Positions 33,545 to 43,800 are shown, numbered from the stretch's first letter. The stretch is DNA of 49,612 nucleotides from Knufia peltigerae (GCA_030247855.1 JAPDRN010000192.1:1-49612); one strand, 5' to 3'. Program-made: numbers and translations. Notes: generated from the letters alone by a model not told the origin.

Positions 33545-34321
33545 TCAATCGGGGTCGTTCTCATCTGCGACGGCCAGCGCCGCCAGCCGGTCGGGTTGCA
33601 ACAGCAGGATCTCGCGCTGCTTCACCGCAATCACGCCGTCATCGCTCAGCCGCCGCAGCACCCGACTGGCCGTCTCCGGCGCCATCCGCAGATAGTTGGC
33701 GATCTCGGTGCGGGCCATGGTCAGGTTGAAGCGGGTCGCAGAAAAACCACGCCGTGCATAACGGGCCGACATATCCAGCAGGAACGCGGCCATCCGCTCT
33801 TCGGTGCGGTGGTTGGCCGCCAGCGTGGCAACCTTGCCGATTTCCGCACTGAGCAGGCTGAACAGCTTCGCCTGCAGCCCCGGCATGCGGGTGGCCAACA
33901 GGCTCAGCTTGGGGAACGAAATACGGCACAGGTGCACCGTATCCAGAGCCACCGCATTGCAGGGGAAGCGCGAGCCATGAATCGCGTTGAGCCCGATCAC
34001 CTCGCCCGGCAGCGCAAAGCCCAGCACCTGCTCGTTGCCCTGGCTGTCATCGACGAAGGTCTTGACCATGCCTGCGCGCACCGCCGCGATGGAATCGAAA
34101 GCCTCTCCCGCGCGGAAAATGTAGTCGCCCGCATGGAACGGCCCTACATGGTCAACCAGCACATGCAGCTCGCCCAGCGCCGTCTTGTCATAGCCCTGCG
34201 ACATGCACGCATCGGAGAAGGCGCAGGTGCTGCAGAAATGCAGCGCATCGCCATCATCGGCGGCGGCGGGATTCGGCGTGGTGCGGCCGGGTCTGGCCTG
34301 GGAAGGCGGAGTCGAAGACAT
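33545..34321 (-). CDS. fnr: Fnr/Anr-type oxygen-sensing regulator
   Basis: The 258-residue Crp/Fnr protein keeps all four cluster ligands: Cys30, Cys33 and Cys39 in CSTCAFSDAC and Cys121 in RFPCNAV, matching the [4Fe-4S] sensor of E. coli FNR. The C-terminal helix-turn-helix (TRTEIANYL, APETASRVLRRL) has the E-x-x-S-R residues that read TTGAT half-sites. ATG 34321 gives the right N-terminus; the longer frame to 34483 overlaps the HemN-like gene. It lies 11 bases after that gene and 20 bases before modA, in one apparent operon. TTGAT-type boxes at 46159 and 35583 are likely targets. Confidence 0.93.
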   Translation of the reverse strand: MSSTPPSQARPGRTTPNPAAADDGDALHFCSTCAFSDACMSQGYDKTALGELHVLVDHVGPFHAGDYIFRAGEAFDSIAAVRAGMVKTFVDDSQGNEQVLGFALPGEVIGLNAIHGSRFPCNAVALDTVHLCRISFPKLSLLATRMPGLQAKLFSLLSAEIGKVATLAANHRTEERMAAFLLDMSARYARRGFSATRFNLTMARTEIANYLRMAPETASRVLRRLSDDGVIAVKQREILLLQPDRLAALAVADENDPD

Positions 34322-34332
34322 CGGGACAGCAC

Positions 34333-35556
34333 TCAAGCGATGGCGGCCGCCGGCCGGAAGCATGCGGCCATCATACGCCACAGTAACCGCCCTTCCTCGG
34401 CCAGGCGAAGCACGCGGCCGTCCCAGCGCGCCCAGCCACGCGCGAGCAGCGGTGCGAGTGCGGGCAGGGTCTCGGCGAAGCATTCATCGAACGGAACATC
34501 ATTGCGCCACTCGAAGGCGGCAGCATCCAGCGCATGGTCGCAGGCGATGCTCTGCGCGACCTCGGCAGCCAGGCGTTCCCCCTCGGACAGGATCAGGCCC
34601 GCGGCAACGCCCACATGCCCCGCCTGCAGGCGGGCCTGCCAGCACTCAAGGTCATCCTCCGTCCGGTAGAACACCTCACCGATCTGGCTGCACGCCGCCA
34701 GGCCGATGCCGATGAAATCGCTGCGATCGCGGCGCGGCACGCCGGCCAGATCGCAATGACGCTGACCGTCACCCGGGCCGTTCGGATCCGGCAGGTCGCC
34801 GCGCTGATGATGGTCGCCACCGATACCCACATAGCCCGCCTCGCGCAGCAATCGCCACGCCTGCAGCCAGCGTTCCGATGAGGGATGCTCAGGCAGCGCG
34901 CATGGCGCCGGCAGCAGCACGCGCTCGGGCGCATCTGCCAGCACGGCCTGCAATCGCCCGATGAATCCCGCATCCTCCGCCGCAGGCACACGCAACTGGT
35001 AGTAGCGCGCGGTAAAGCCCGCGTCGCGCGCCTGCGCCAGCACTGCCGGGCCAGGTGCATCGGCGCGGTCGATCACGTTCAGCCGGGTACAGCCCACCGC
35101 ACGCAGTTGTGCGGGCGTCACCGTGCTGCCCGCATCCAGCCGTACCTCCACCTGCGGCCGGGCCACGGTGCGCAGGTGCTGCGGCACCGAATCCAGCAAC
35201 TGCCCCAGCAGTGTTGACGGCAGTGCTTCGGCAAGACCCAGCTGCAGCACCATCGCTACCACTTCGCGGTCCTCGGCCAGAGCATCAGCCTGCAGGCGCA
35301 ACGCGGCCAGCAACGTGTCCAGATAGCATTCGGCCGGCACGTCGCGGCCCATGCGGCCGGTCTGGAAACCCAGCGTCAGCCCACGCGGAATCAGGTGCTC
35401 GTTGCTGGCGCGCACGGCGGCACGCCAGCCGCTTTCACCGAAGCCGGCACTGAACTGGTCGGGCGGCGGAAACAGCACGTGGCGGGGTTGCCGCAGCAAT
35501 GCCGCCTGCAGCGCCGTGTTCTCGCTCGCATCAACATGGAAGCTCATGACGGTCAT
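34333..35556 (-). CDS. HemN-like protein lacking the radical-SAM cysteines
   Basis: The 407-residue protein (404 if ATG 35547 is used) aligns by eye over its full length with oxygen-independent coproporphyrinogen III oxidase. It has an N-terminal PPPDQFSAGFGESGWRAAV, a C-terminal YVGIGGDHHQRGD, DFIGIGLAACSQIGEVFYR, and a helical tail ending RLLWRMMAACF. However, the CxxxCxxC iron-sulfur motif is absent: the matching stretch reads LTLGFQTGRMGRDVPAE. The GGGTP SAM-binding motif is also gone (LQLGLAEALPS). It cannot be a normal radical-SAM HemN. A heme-binding, chaperone or regulatory role is possible. It is intact, FNR-box-preceded and upstream of fnr. Confidence 0.82.
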   Translation of the reverse strand: MTVMSFHVDASENTALQAALLRQPRHVLFPPPDQFSAGFGESGWRAAVRASNEHLIPRGLTLGFQTGRMGRDVPAECYLDTLLAALRLQADALAEDREVVAMVLQLGLAEALPSTLLGQLLDSVPQHLRTVARPQVEVRLDAGSTVTPAQLRAVGCTRLNVIDRADAPGPAVLAQARDAGFTARYYQLRVPAAEDAGFIGRLQAVLADAPERVLLPAPCALPEHPSSERWLQAWRLLREAGYVGIGGDHHQRGDLPDPNGPGDGQRHCDLAGVPRRDRSDFIGIGLAACSQIGEVFYRTEDDLECWQARLQAGHVGVAAGLILSEGERLAAEVAQSIACDHALDAAAFEWRNDVPFDECFAETLPALAPLLARGWARWDGRVLRLAEEGRLLWRMMAACFRPAAAIA

Positions 35557-35582
35557 CCTCGCGCGTTCCTCTTCGCTCAGCC

Positions 35583-35596
35583 CTGATCGAAATCAA
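35583..35596 (-). promoter_or_regulatory. FNR-like box before the HemN-like/fnr/mod operon
   Basis: On the minus strand TTGATTTCGATCAG matches TTGAT-N4-ATCAA in 9 of 10 fixed positions. Its centre is only 33 bases from ATG 35556 and 42 bases from ATG 35547. With activation from -41.5 the transcript would start at or next to ATG 35547. The operon includes fnr, so this would be autoregulation. Confidence 0.6.
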
Positions 35597-35616
35597 GCGT
35601 GATGCATTGCCCTGAG

Positions 35617-35641
35617 GTTACCGGCCAGCGGCCGGCACTAC
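35617..35641. repeat. Single REP palindrome after narK1
   Basis: Arms CCGGCC/GGCCGG plus the CTAC end (GTAG on the minus strand) match the REP family. It lies just past the narK1 stop on the minus strand and before the FNR-like box, so it probably marks the end of the nar transcript. Confidence 0.8.
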
Positions 35642-35644
35642 CGT

Positions 35645-36976
35645 TCAGGTGCCGCGCGCACGATCGACCGCCGCCGCATCGATGGCCTCCGGCAGGTCGG
35701 TCTCGCGATCGATCTGCGGGAAATGTCGACGCTCCATCCGGCGGATGGCGAAGTGCATCCACGCCAGCGCGGCGGACACCACCACGAACAGCAGCATGAA
35801 ACAGCTGCTCCAGATACCCAGCGCATCGTTCAACGCACCGAACACAATCGGCAGGATGAAGCCACCAAGGCCACCGATCATGCCCACCACGCCGCCCACC
35901 GCCCCCACGTGCCGGGGGTAATACACCGGGATGTGCTTGTAGACCGCAGCCTTGCCCAGCGACATGAAGAAGCCCAGCACGAACACCAGCACGGTGAACA
36001 TCACCACGCCGATGGCCAGGTGGAAGTGGATCGGACCATGGATGCCCTTCACCACGTACTCGGTATCGGGGTAGGCCAGCAGGAAGGTGCAGATGGCCGA
36101 CACACCGAAGGTCCAGTACATCACCCGGCGCGCCCCCATCCGGTCCGACATCCAGCCGCCCACCACACGGAACAGGCTGGCCGGGATCGAATAACACGCG
36201 GCCAGCATGCCGGCGGTGCCGACGTCCATGCCGTACGCGCCCACCAGGTAATGCGGCAGCCACAGCGCCAGGGCCACGAAGCCACCGAACACGAAGAAGT
36301 AGTACAACGAGAACCGCCACACCTGCAGGTTCTTCAACGGTGCCATCTGCTCGGCGAACGGCACCGGCTTCACCCCGTCACGGCGGCGCTGCTCCAGCGA
36401 AGGGTCTTCCTTGCTGAACAGGAAAAACAGCACCGCCGTGATCGCCAGTGCCACCGCCCACACCTTGGCGACCATCATCCAGCCCGCCGCCACCATCACC
36501 ATCGGTGCCAGCAGCTTGGTGACCGCCGCACCGATGTTGCCGGCACCGAAGATACCCAGCGCCGTGCCCTGCTTGCTGGCCGGGAAGAACTTGGACACGT
36601 AGGCCACGCCCACCGAGAAATTGCCACCGGCGATGCCCACGCACAGCGCGGCGAACAGGAACTGCGGGTAGGTGTGCGCATGGGTCAGCATCCAGGTGGC
36701 GACCGCGCCACACAGCATCACCAGCGCCATCACCTTGCGGCCACCGAACTGGTCGGACCAGATGCCCAGGAACACACGGCTGACCGAGCCGGTCAGCACC
36801 GGGGTGGCGATCAGCAGGCCGAACTGGGTGTCGGTCAGGCCCAGCTGCTCGCTGATCTGGATACCGATGATGGAAAAGATCATCCATACCGCAAAGCACA
36901 CGGTGAACGCGAACGTGCTCAGCCACAGCGCACGCTGCTGCTGCCCGGCACTGGCGGGGGCAAGGGCCTGGTTCAT
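35645..36976 (-). CDS. narK1: Nitrate transporter NarK, symporter (NarK1) type
   Basis: The 443-residue major-facilitator protein with about 12 helices carries the NarK1-type N-terminus ALWLSTFAFTVCFAVWMIFS, TQFGLLIATPVLTGSVSRV, and nitrate signatures GIAGGNFSVGVAYVSKFFP and GVVGMIGGLGGFILP. It differs from the NarK at 44645-46063, which is the nitrate/nitrite antiporter type. NarK1-type proteins couple nitrate uptake to protons and start respiration before nitrite builds up. AAGGAGG precedes ATG 36976, and it follows the parvulin gene by 24 bases. Confidence 0.9.
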   Translation of the reverse strand: MNQALAPASAGQQQRALWLSTFAFTVCFAVWMIFSIIGIQISEQLGLTDTQFGLLIATPVLTGSVSRVFLGIWSDQFGGRKVMALVMLCGAVATWMLTHAHTYPQFLFAALCVGIAGGNFSVGVAYVSKFFPASKQGTALGIFGAGNIGAAVTKLLAPMVMVAAGWMMVAKVWAVALAITAVLFFLFSKEDPSLEQRRRDGVKPVPFAEQMAPLKNLQVWRFSLYYFFVFGGFVALALWLPHYLVGAYGMDVGTAGMLAACYSIPASLFRVVGGWMSDRMGARRVMYWTFGVSAICTFLLAYPDTEYVVKGIHGPIHFHLAIGVVMFTVLVFVLGFFMSLGKAAVYKHIPVYYPRHVGAVGGVVGMIGGLGGFILPIVFGALNDALGIWSSCFMLLFVVVSAALAWMHFAIRRMERRHFPQIDRETDLPEAIDAAAVDRARGT

Positions 36977-37000
36977 GCAACCTCCTTCCTCAAGAGTGGG

Positions 37001-37900
37001 TCAGCCGATTTCGGCTTCGGCTTCGATCTCATCCAGCCCGCGTACCGGGTAGCGCTCCTGCAGCTGCAGCAGGTAGGCCTGCACTTCGCGTTGGCGCACC
37101 TGCAGTTCCAGATAGTCACGGATCTGCGGCAGCACTGCGTCGAACGGCAGCGGCTGCCCTTCCTCGCGCCCATCGATGCTGACCACGTGGTAGCCCCAGC
37201 GTGATTCCACCGGGAAGCCGGCCAGGCCCTCGCGCAGGCGGAACACCTGGCGATCGAACTCCGGTGTGGTCTGCCCACGCTGCAGCCAACCCAGGTCACC
37301 GCCCTCGCTTCTCGACGGGCAGCGCGAATGGCGCAGGGCGAAGTCGGCGAACAGGTGCGGCGCTTCCTTCAGTTCGTTGGCCAGACGTTCGCCCTCGGTA
37401 CGCGCCTCCAAACGCCCTGCCACATCATCGGCCGGCGCGGCCAGCAGGATATGGCGCAGGCGTACGCGGTCCGGCGAGCGGAATCGTTCCGGATTCTGTT
37501 CGAAATAGCGTTGGCAGTCCTCGTCGGTCGGCACCCGGTCTTCAATTGCGTCTTCCAGCAGTTGCTGGATCAGCACTTCCTCATCACTGACCCGGCCGCC
37601 TGCTGGCGCCAGCAGGCCCAGCCGCTGTGCTTCCAATCGCAGCAGTTCACGCACGACCAGTGCGCGTGCCGCCTCGGCACGCGACTGTTCGGGGCGCAGG
37701 GCCCGATGGTGCTGCATCTCGCGGGCGATGTCGGCCTCACTGATCGCCGTGTCCTCCACGAACAACCGGCACGGTGCCGGTTGCCCAAGCGAGCGCGGCC
37801 CCTGCTCTGCCCCGTCATGCTGGTGCTGGTGGGCCTCGGTCGGAACAGGCTGGGTGGAATCGATCACGGTGATCGGCAGGAACTTCGGCAGGCTACCCAT
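37001..37900 (-). CDS. PpiC/parvulin-type peptidyl-prolyl isomerase of the nar operon
   Basis: The 299-residue protein has a helical N-terminal chaperone-like part and a parvulin domain at about 145-245: VRLRHILLAA, FADFALRHSRCPSRSEGGDL, and ESRWGYHVVSID. It resembles the NifM-like isomerases encoded right after narI in Pseudomonas nar operons. There is no signal peptide, so it should act in the cytoplasm, perhaps helping assemble the nitrate reductase. It starts 3 bases after the narI stop. A His-rich stretch (EAHQHQHDG) near the N-terminus is unusual. Confidence 0.86.
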   Translation of the reverse strand: MGSLPKFLPITVIDSTQPVPTEAHQHQHDGAEQGPRSLGQPAPCRLFVEDTAISEADIAREMQHHRALRPEQSRAEAARALVVRELLRLEAQRLGLLAPAGGRVSDEEVLIQQLLEDAIEDRVPTDEDCQRYFEQNPERFRSPDRVRLRHILLAAPADDVAGRLEARTEGERLANELKEAPHLFADFALRHSRCPSRSEGGDLGWLQRGQTTPEFDRQVFRLREGLAGFPVESRWGYHVVSIDGREEGQPLPFDAVLPQIRDYLELQVRQREVQAYLLQLQERYPVRGLDEIEAEAEIG

Positions 37901-37903
37901 GGC

Positions 37904-38611
37904 TTACTCCCGCGGTCCGTAACGCAGCGCCGCCTGGCGACGGCGCACCACCTGGTATGGCCGCCACAGATAGCTGACCGGAATACTCCAGACGTGCACC
38001 AGACGGGTGAACGGCGCGATCAGGAACAGGGTCAGGCCCAGGAAGATGTGCATCTTGTAGACCCAGCTGACGCCCTGGATGTAGTCGGCGGCACCGGCAC
38101 GGAAGGTGACGATGTGCTGCGCCCACTCGGCCAGCTGCACCATCACCCCGCCGTCCAGATGTCCGGCCGACACGCGGATGCTGTACAGGCCAAGACAGAG
38201 CTGGGCGAACAGCAGCACCAGCACCAGGGTGTCACCGAAGCTGCCGGTGGCGCGTACACGGGCGTTGGTCAGCCGGCGCACCAGCAGGATGCTGATACCA
38301 ATGAAGCACAGTGCGCCGAACACGCCGCCCACCACCATCGCCAGCATCTGCTTCTGCGAGGAGGTGATGAAGTGCTCGTACACCGCGTGTGGGGTCAGCA
38401 GGCCCACCAGATGACCACCCAGAATGGCCAGGATGCCGATGTGGAAGCAGTTGCTGCCGATCCGCATGCCCTTGTCCGACAGCATCTGGCTGGAACCGGT
38501 GCGCCAGGTGTACATGGCCTTGTCATAGCGCGCCCAGCTGCCGATCAGCAGCACCGCCACGGCGATGTATGGGTAGTACTGGAAAGCGAATTGATGCAGG
38601 TAGTAGTTCAT
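37904..38611 (-). CDS. narI: Respiratory nitrate reductase gamma subunit NarI
   Basis: The 235-residue membrane cytochrome b has five helices and paired heme-ligand histidines, with GSNCFHIGILAILGGHLVGL and WVYKMHIFLGLTLFLIAPFTRLVHVWS. It passes electrons from quinol to NarH. ATG 38611 overlaps the narJ stop (ATGA); the longer frame to 38713 lies inside narJ. It ends WRPYQVVRRR, as is normal for NarI. Confidence 0.95.
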   Translation of the reverse strand: MNYYLHQFAFQYYPYIAVAVLLIGSWARYDKAMYTWRTGSSQMLSDKGMRIGSNCFHIGILAILGGHLVGLLTPHAVYEHFITSSQKQMLAMVVGGVFGALCFIGISILLVRRLTNARVRATGSFGDTLVLVLLFAQLCLGLYSIRVSAGHLDGGVMVQLAEWAQHIVTFRAGAADYIQGVSWVYKMHIFLGLTLFLIAPFTRLVHVWSIPVSYLWRPYQVVRRRQAALRYGPRE

Positions 38612-39288
38612 GGCTGGACCTCTCGATGCACAGGGCGGGCCGGTGAGCGTGTCGGTGGCTTGCAGTCTTCGGCAGGAGCTTCGGCGCCGAAACGCACGGC
38701 TTCCTCTTCCCACAGCTTGTCCATCGCCTCGGCCGTATCGTCGCGGGGTTCTTCGCTGGCGCGTTGCCGCAGCACCTCCAGGTTGACCTTGCCGTCGCCG
38801 GCCTCCACCAGGATCTCCAGTAGCGGCACATGCGGCAGCTCACGTTCGGCGGCGCGCGCGGCCAGCATCCCGGCGATGTGGCCGATGTGGTGCAGCCATT
38901 CGCGCGCCTCTGCCTCAGGACGATGCGCCAGGAATTCCAGCAACAGCGGCAGGTAATCCGGCAGTTCGCGTGCATCCAGCTCGAAGCCGTGCTTGCGGTA
39001 GGTTTCCACCAGATCGACCATGGCCTGGCCACGGTCACGCGATTCGCCGTGGATGTGTTCGAACAGCAGCAGGCTCATCGAACGGCCGCGGTCGAAGGTT
39101 GCCAGCCACGCGGCCTGCGCATCCAGCGGATCGCTGTCCAGCAGCTGCTGCACGAAGCCGCGCAGCTGCCCGCGCCGCGCCGGTGTCAGTGCCACCTCGT
39201 CACAGGCCGCCAGCAGTTCCTCGCCATGCTGCCACAGTTCCTCGCGGGGGTAATCCAGCAGCACGCCCACCAGCTTCAGAACGCTCAT
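38608..39288 (-). CDS. narJ: Nitrate reductase assembly chaperone NarJ
   Basis: The 226-residue TorD/DmsD-type chaperone has VLLDYPREELWQHGEELLAA at the N-terminus, and SMSLLLFEHIHGESRDRGQA and DYLPLLLEFLAHRPEAEA in the middle, all NarJ hallmarks. It binds apo-NarG and helps molybdenum-cofactor insertion before membrane anchoring. The start overlaps the narH stop and the stop overlaps narI. Confidence 0.94.
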   Translation of the reverse strand: MSVLKLVGVLLDYPREELWQHGEELLAACDEVALTPARRGQLRGFVQQLLDSDPLDAQAAWLATFDRGRSMSLLLFEHIHGESRDRGQAMVDLVETYRKHGFELDARELPDYLPLLLEFLAHRPEAEAREWLHHIGHIAGMLAARAAERELPHVPLLEILVEAGDGKVNLEVLRQRASEEPRDDTAEAMDKLWEEEAVRFGAEAPAEDCKPPTRSPARPVHREVQP

Positions 39289-40832
39289 CAGACCACCTCC
39301 TTGCGGCGGTGGTTGGGCCCGTTGTTCACCACGAAGCTGGTGCTCTTGCGCTGGCCGAACAGGTCGGCCGGGCTGTCGCCGTTGCAGCCGTTGCCGAAGG
39401 TGAAGCCGCAGCCGCCGCGTTCGCCGAAGGCATCGTTGGCGTACTCGCGGTGAGCGCTGGGAATCACGAAACGGTCCTCGTAGTTGGCAATGGCCAGGTA
39501 GCGGTACATCTCTTCAACCTGGGCCACGGTCAGCCCGGCCTGGTCCAGCACCGCGGTGTCTTCAACGCCGTCCACGTTCTTGGCCCGGCGCCAGGCACGC
39601 ATCGCCATCAGGCGTTCCAGCGCACGCACCACCGGTGCCTCGTCACCGGCTGTCAGCATGTTGGCCAGGTAGCGCACCGGAATGCGCAGCGAGGCCACGT
39701 CTGGCAACTCGCCACTCATGCCGATGCGGCCACGTTCGGCGGCCGACTGGATCGGCGACAACGGCGGCACATACCAGACCATCGGCAGCGTGCGGTATTC
39801 CGGGTGCAGCGGCAGCGCCAGCTTCCAGTCGATGGCCATCTTGTACACCGGCGACTGCTTGGCCGATTCCAGCCAGCTGTCCGGAATGCCTTCCGCACGT
39901 GCGGCGGCAATCACCGCCGGGTCATGCGGGTCCAGGAAGATATCCAGGTGGGCCTGGTACAGATCCTTCTCGGCGGCCACCGATGCGGCTTCGGCAATGC
40001 GGTCGGCGTCGTACAGCATCACGCCCAGGTAGCGGATGCGGCCGACACAGGTCTCCGAACATACCGTCGGCTCACCCATCTCGATGCGCGGGTAGCAGAA
40101 GATGCACTTCTCCGACTTGCCGCTCTTCCAGTTGTAGTAGATCTTCTTGTACGGGCACGCCGACACGCACATGCGCCAGCCACGGCACTTGTCCTGGTCG
40201 ATCAGCACGATGCCGTCTTCCTCGCGCTTGTAGATCGCACCCGACGGGCACGCCGACACGCACGCCGGGTTCAGGCAGTGCTCGCACAGGCGTGGCAGGT
40301 ACATCATGAAGGTCTTTTCGAAGGCGCCGTAGATCTCCTTCTGCACTTCGTTGAAGTTGTAGTCGCGCGAGCGCTTGCTGAACTCCGAGCCCAGGATCTC
40401 CTCCCAGTTCGGGCCCCACTCGATCTTCTGCATGCGCTCGCCGCTGATCAGCGAGCGCGGCCGTGCGGTTGGCTGGTGCTGGCTGTCCTTGGCGGTGTGC
40501 AGGTTCTGGTAGTCGAAGTCGAACGGCTCGTAGTAGTCGTCGATCTGCGGCAGGTCCGGGTTGGCGAAGATCTTGGCCAGCATCCGCCAGCGACCGCCAG
40601 CGCGTGGTACCAGCTTGCCACTGCCGGTACGCACCCAGCCGCCGTTCCACTTCTCCTGGTTCTCCCATTCCTTCGGATAGCCGATGCCCGGCTTGGTTTC
40701 AACGTTATTGAACCAGGCGTACTCGACACCCTCGCGCGAGGTCCAGACGTTCTTGCAGGTGATCGAGCAGGTGTGGCAGCCGATGCACTTGTCCAGGTTC
40801 AGCACCATCGCGATCTGTGCACGGACCTTCAT
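39288..40832 (-). CDS. narH: Respiratory nitrate reductase beta subunit NarH
   Basis: The 514-residue iron-sulfur protein has four cysteine groups: CIGCHTCSITCK, CEHCLNPACVSACP, CRGWRMCVSACP (with the Trp that makes one cluster [3Fe-4S]) and CIFCYPR...CSETCVG. It wires NarI hemes to the NarG active site. ATG 40832 overlaps the narG stop as ATGA. The same frame stays open upstream inside narG, but that part is a shadow. Confidence 0.96.
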   Translation of the reverse strand: MKVRAQIAMVLNLDKCIGCHTCSITCKNVWTSREGVEYAWFNNVETKPGIGYPKEWENQEKWNGGWVRTGSGKLVPRAGGRWRMLAKIFANPDLPQIDDYYEPFDFDYQNLHTAKDSQHQPTARPRSLISGERMQKIEWGPNWEEILGSEFSKRSRDYNFNEVQKEIYGAFEKTFMMYLPRLCEHCLNPACVSACPSGAIYKREEDGIVLIDQDKCRGWRMCVSACPYKKIYYNWKSGKSEKCIFCYPRIEMGEPTVCSETCVGRIRYLGVMLYDADRIAEAASVAAEKDLYQAHLDIFLDPHDPAVIAAARAEGIPDSWLESAKQSPVYKMAIDWKLALPLHPEYRTLPMVWYVPPLSPIQSAAERGRIGMSGELPDVASLRIPVRYLANMLTAGDEAPVVRALERLMAMRAWRRAKNVDGVEDTAVLDQAGLTVAQVEEMYRYLAIANYEDRFVIPSAHREYANDAFGERGGCGFTFGNGCNGDSPADLFGQRKSTSFVVNNGPNHRRKEVV

Positions 40833-43800
40833 CACACCACCTCCTTGGCGGCGGCCGGGACGGCCTCGCCATCTAGCCAATCCACCTTGTCCATCTTGCG
40901 CACGATCACGAACTCGTCGCGGTTGGTACCGCAGGTGCCGTAGTAGTTGAAACCGTAGGCCAGCTGCGCGTAGCCACCGATCATGTGGGTCGGCTTGAGC
41001 ACGATGCGGGTCACCGAGTTGTGGATGCCGCCGCGGGTACCGGAGATCTCCGAGCCCGGCACGTTGATGATGCGCTCCTGGGCGTGGTACATCATCGCCA
41101 TGCCCGGCATCACGCGCTGGCTGACCACCGCACGTGCGGCGATCGCGCCGTTGACGTTGAACAGCTCGATCCAGTCGTTGTCGACGATGCCTGCACTGCG
41201 CGCATCGTCCTCGCTGATCCACACGATCGGACCACCGCGTGACAGCGTCTGCATGATCAGGTTGTCGCTGTAGGTGCTGTGGATACCCCACTTCTGGTGC
41301 GGGGTGATCCAGTTCAGCACGATCTCCTTGTTGCCGTTCGAGCGCTGGTTGAGCAGCGGCTCGATGGTGCGGGTGTTCACCGGCGGCCGGTAGCTCATGA
41401 AGGCCTCGCCGAAATCGATCATCCACTCATGGTCCTGGTAGAACTGCTGGCGACCAGTCACCGTGCGCCACGGAATCAGCTCGTGCACATTGGTGTAGCC
41501 GGCGTTGTAGCTGACGTTGTCGTCTTCCAGCCCGGACCAGATCGGCGAGGAGATGATCTTGCGCGGCTGCGCCTGGATGTCACGGAAGCGGATCGCCTCG
41601 TGCTCCTTGCCCACCGCCAGATGGGTGTGCTCGCGGCCGGTGAAGCCGCCCAGCGATTCCCAGGCCTTCACCGCCACATGGCCATTGGTTTCCGGGGCCA
41701 GGTGCAGGATCACTTCGGCCGCGTCGATCGCGGTCGAGATGGCCGGCCGGCCCTGGCTGACGCCCTCCTCGTGCACGGTGTGGTTCAACTTGCCGAGGAA
41801 CTCCACCTCGTGCTTCGTGTCCCAGTTCATGCCCTTGCCACCATTGCCGTGCTTGTCCAGCAGCGGCCCCAGCGAGGTGAACTTGCGATACAGGTTCGGG
41901 TAATCGCGCTCCACCACCGTCATCGACGGCATGGTCTGGCCGGGGATGGCCTCGCACTCGCCCTTCTTCCAGTCGGCCACGCCGAACGGCATGCCCAGCT
42001 CGTTGGGGGTGTCGTGCAGGGTCGGCACCAGCACCAGGTCCTTCTCCACCCCCAGCACGCCGGGCGCCATTTCGCTTACGGTGCGCGCAACCTCCTTGAA
42101 GATGTCCCAGTCACTGCGCGATTCCCACGCCGGGTCCACCGCCTTCGACAGCGGATGGATGAACGGATGCATGTCCGAGGTGTTGAGATCGTCCTTCTCG
42201 TACCAAGTGGCCGTCGGCAGCACGATGTCCGAATACAGCGCGGTGGTGCACATGCGGAAGTCCAGCGTCACCAGCAGATCGAGCTTGCCTTCCGGCGCCT
42301 CGTCGCGCCACTTCACTTCCTCCGGCTTCACCGCCCCCATCTCGCCCAGGTCCTTGCCCTGCAGGCCGTGGCGGGTACCCAGCAGGTGCCGCAGCATGTA
42401 CTCGTGGCCCTTGCCCGACGAACCCAGCAGGTTCGAGCGCCAGATGAACATCATCCGCGGGTGGTTCTGCTGCGCGTCCGGATCGGCGAAGGCGAAGTCC
42501 AGCGAACCGTCCTTGAACTTGCCCAGTGCGTAATCGGCGGGGGCCACGCCGGCCGCTTCGGCCTCGCGCACCAGCTGCAGCGGATTGCGGTCCAGCTGTG
42601 GCGCGCATGGCAACCAGCCCATGCGCACGGCGCGCAGGTTCAGGTCGGCCAGGCTGCCGCTGTACTTGCTGGCGTCGGCCAGCGGTGACAGCAGCTCATC
42701 CACCTGCAGCTTCTCGTAGCGCCACTGCCCGGTGTTGAAGTAGAAGAACGACGTGCCGTTCATATGCCGCGGCGGCTTGCTCCAGTCCAGGCCGAACGCC
42801 AGCGGCTGCCAGCCGGTCTGCGGGCGCAGCTTTTCCTGGCCCACGTAGTGCGCCCAGCCGCCACCGGTCTGGCCCACGCAACCGCACATGATCAGCATGT
42901 TGATCAGGCCGCGGTAGTTCATGTCGTTGTGGAACCAGTGGTTCATGCCGGCACCGACGATGATCATCGAGCGGCCATGGGTCTTGTCGGCGGTACGCGC
43001 GAACTCGCGGGCGATCTCGATCACCTCGCAACGCGGCACGCCGGTGATGCGTTCCTGCCAGGCCGGCGTGCCCGGCACATTCTCATCGAAGCTCGTGGCG
43101 ACATTGGCGCCGCCGAAACCGCGGTCCACGCCGTACTGCGCCAGCAGCAGGTCATAGACGGTCGCCACCAGGGTCTCGCTGCCATCGGCTGTGGCCAGGC
43201 GGCGCACCGGGATATTGCGGTCCAGTACTTCCTCGGCCGGGGCGGCGGTCCAGCCGTCACTCTCGATGCCACCGAAATACGGGAAGCTGACCGACTCGAT
43301 GCCATCGTTGGCATCGGACAGGCTCAAGCGCAGGCGCGTATCCGCCCCGTTGCTGGCCTTCTCCTCGATGTTCCAGCGACCCTTTTCGCCCCAGCGGAAA
43401 CCGATCGAACCGTTCGGCACCACGATCTGGCCACTGGTCTCGTCGTAAGCGAGGGTCTTCCAGTCCGGGTTGTTGGCCTCGCCCAATCCACCCAGCTCGC
43501 TGGCACGCAGGAAACGCCCGGCCACCAGACGTCCATCCGCGCGACGCTCCAGACGTACCAGCATCGGCATGTCCGAGTACTGGCGGCAGTAGTCCTGGAA
43601 GTACTGCGACGGCGAATCGACATGGAACTCGCGCAGGATCACATGGCCGAAGGCGAACGCCAGCGCGGCATCGGTGCCCTGCTTGGGGTGCAGCCAATGA
43701 TCGGTCAGCTTGGCCAGCTCGGAATAGTCCGGGCAGATCGAGACCGTCTTGGTGCCGTTGTAGCGCGCCTCGGTGAAGAAGTGCGCATCGGGCGTACGCG

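Noticed and set aside
40833..41426. N-terminal extension of NarH read inside narG
   Set aside because: The frame is open but out of phase with narG; the normal NarH start at 40832 overlaps the narG stop.
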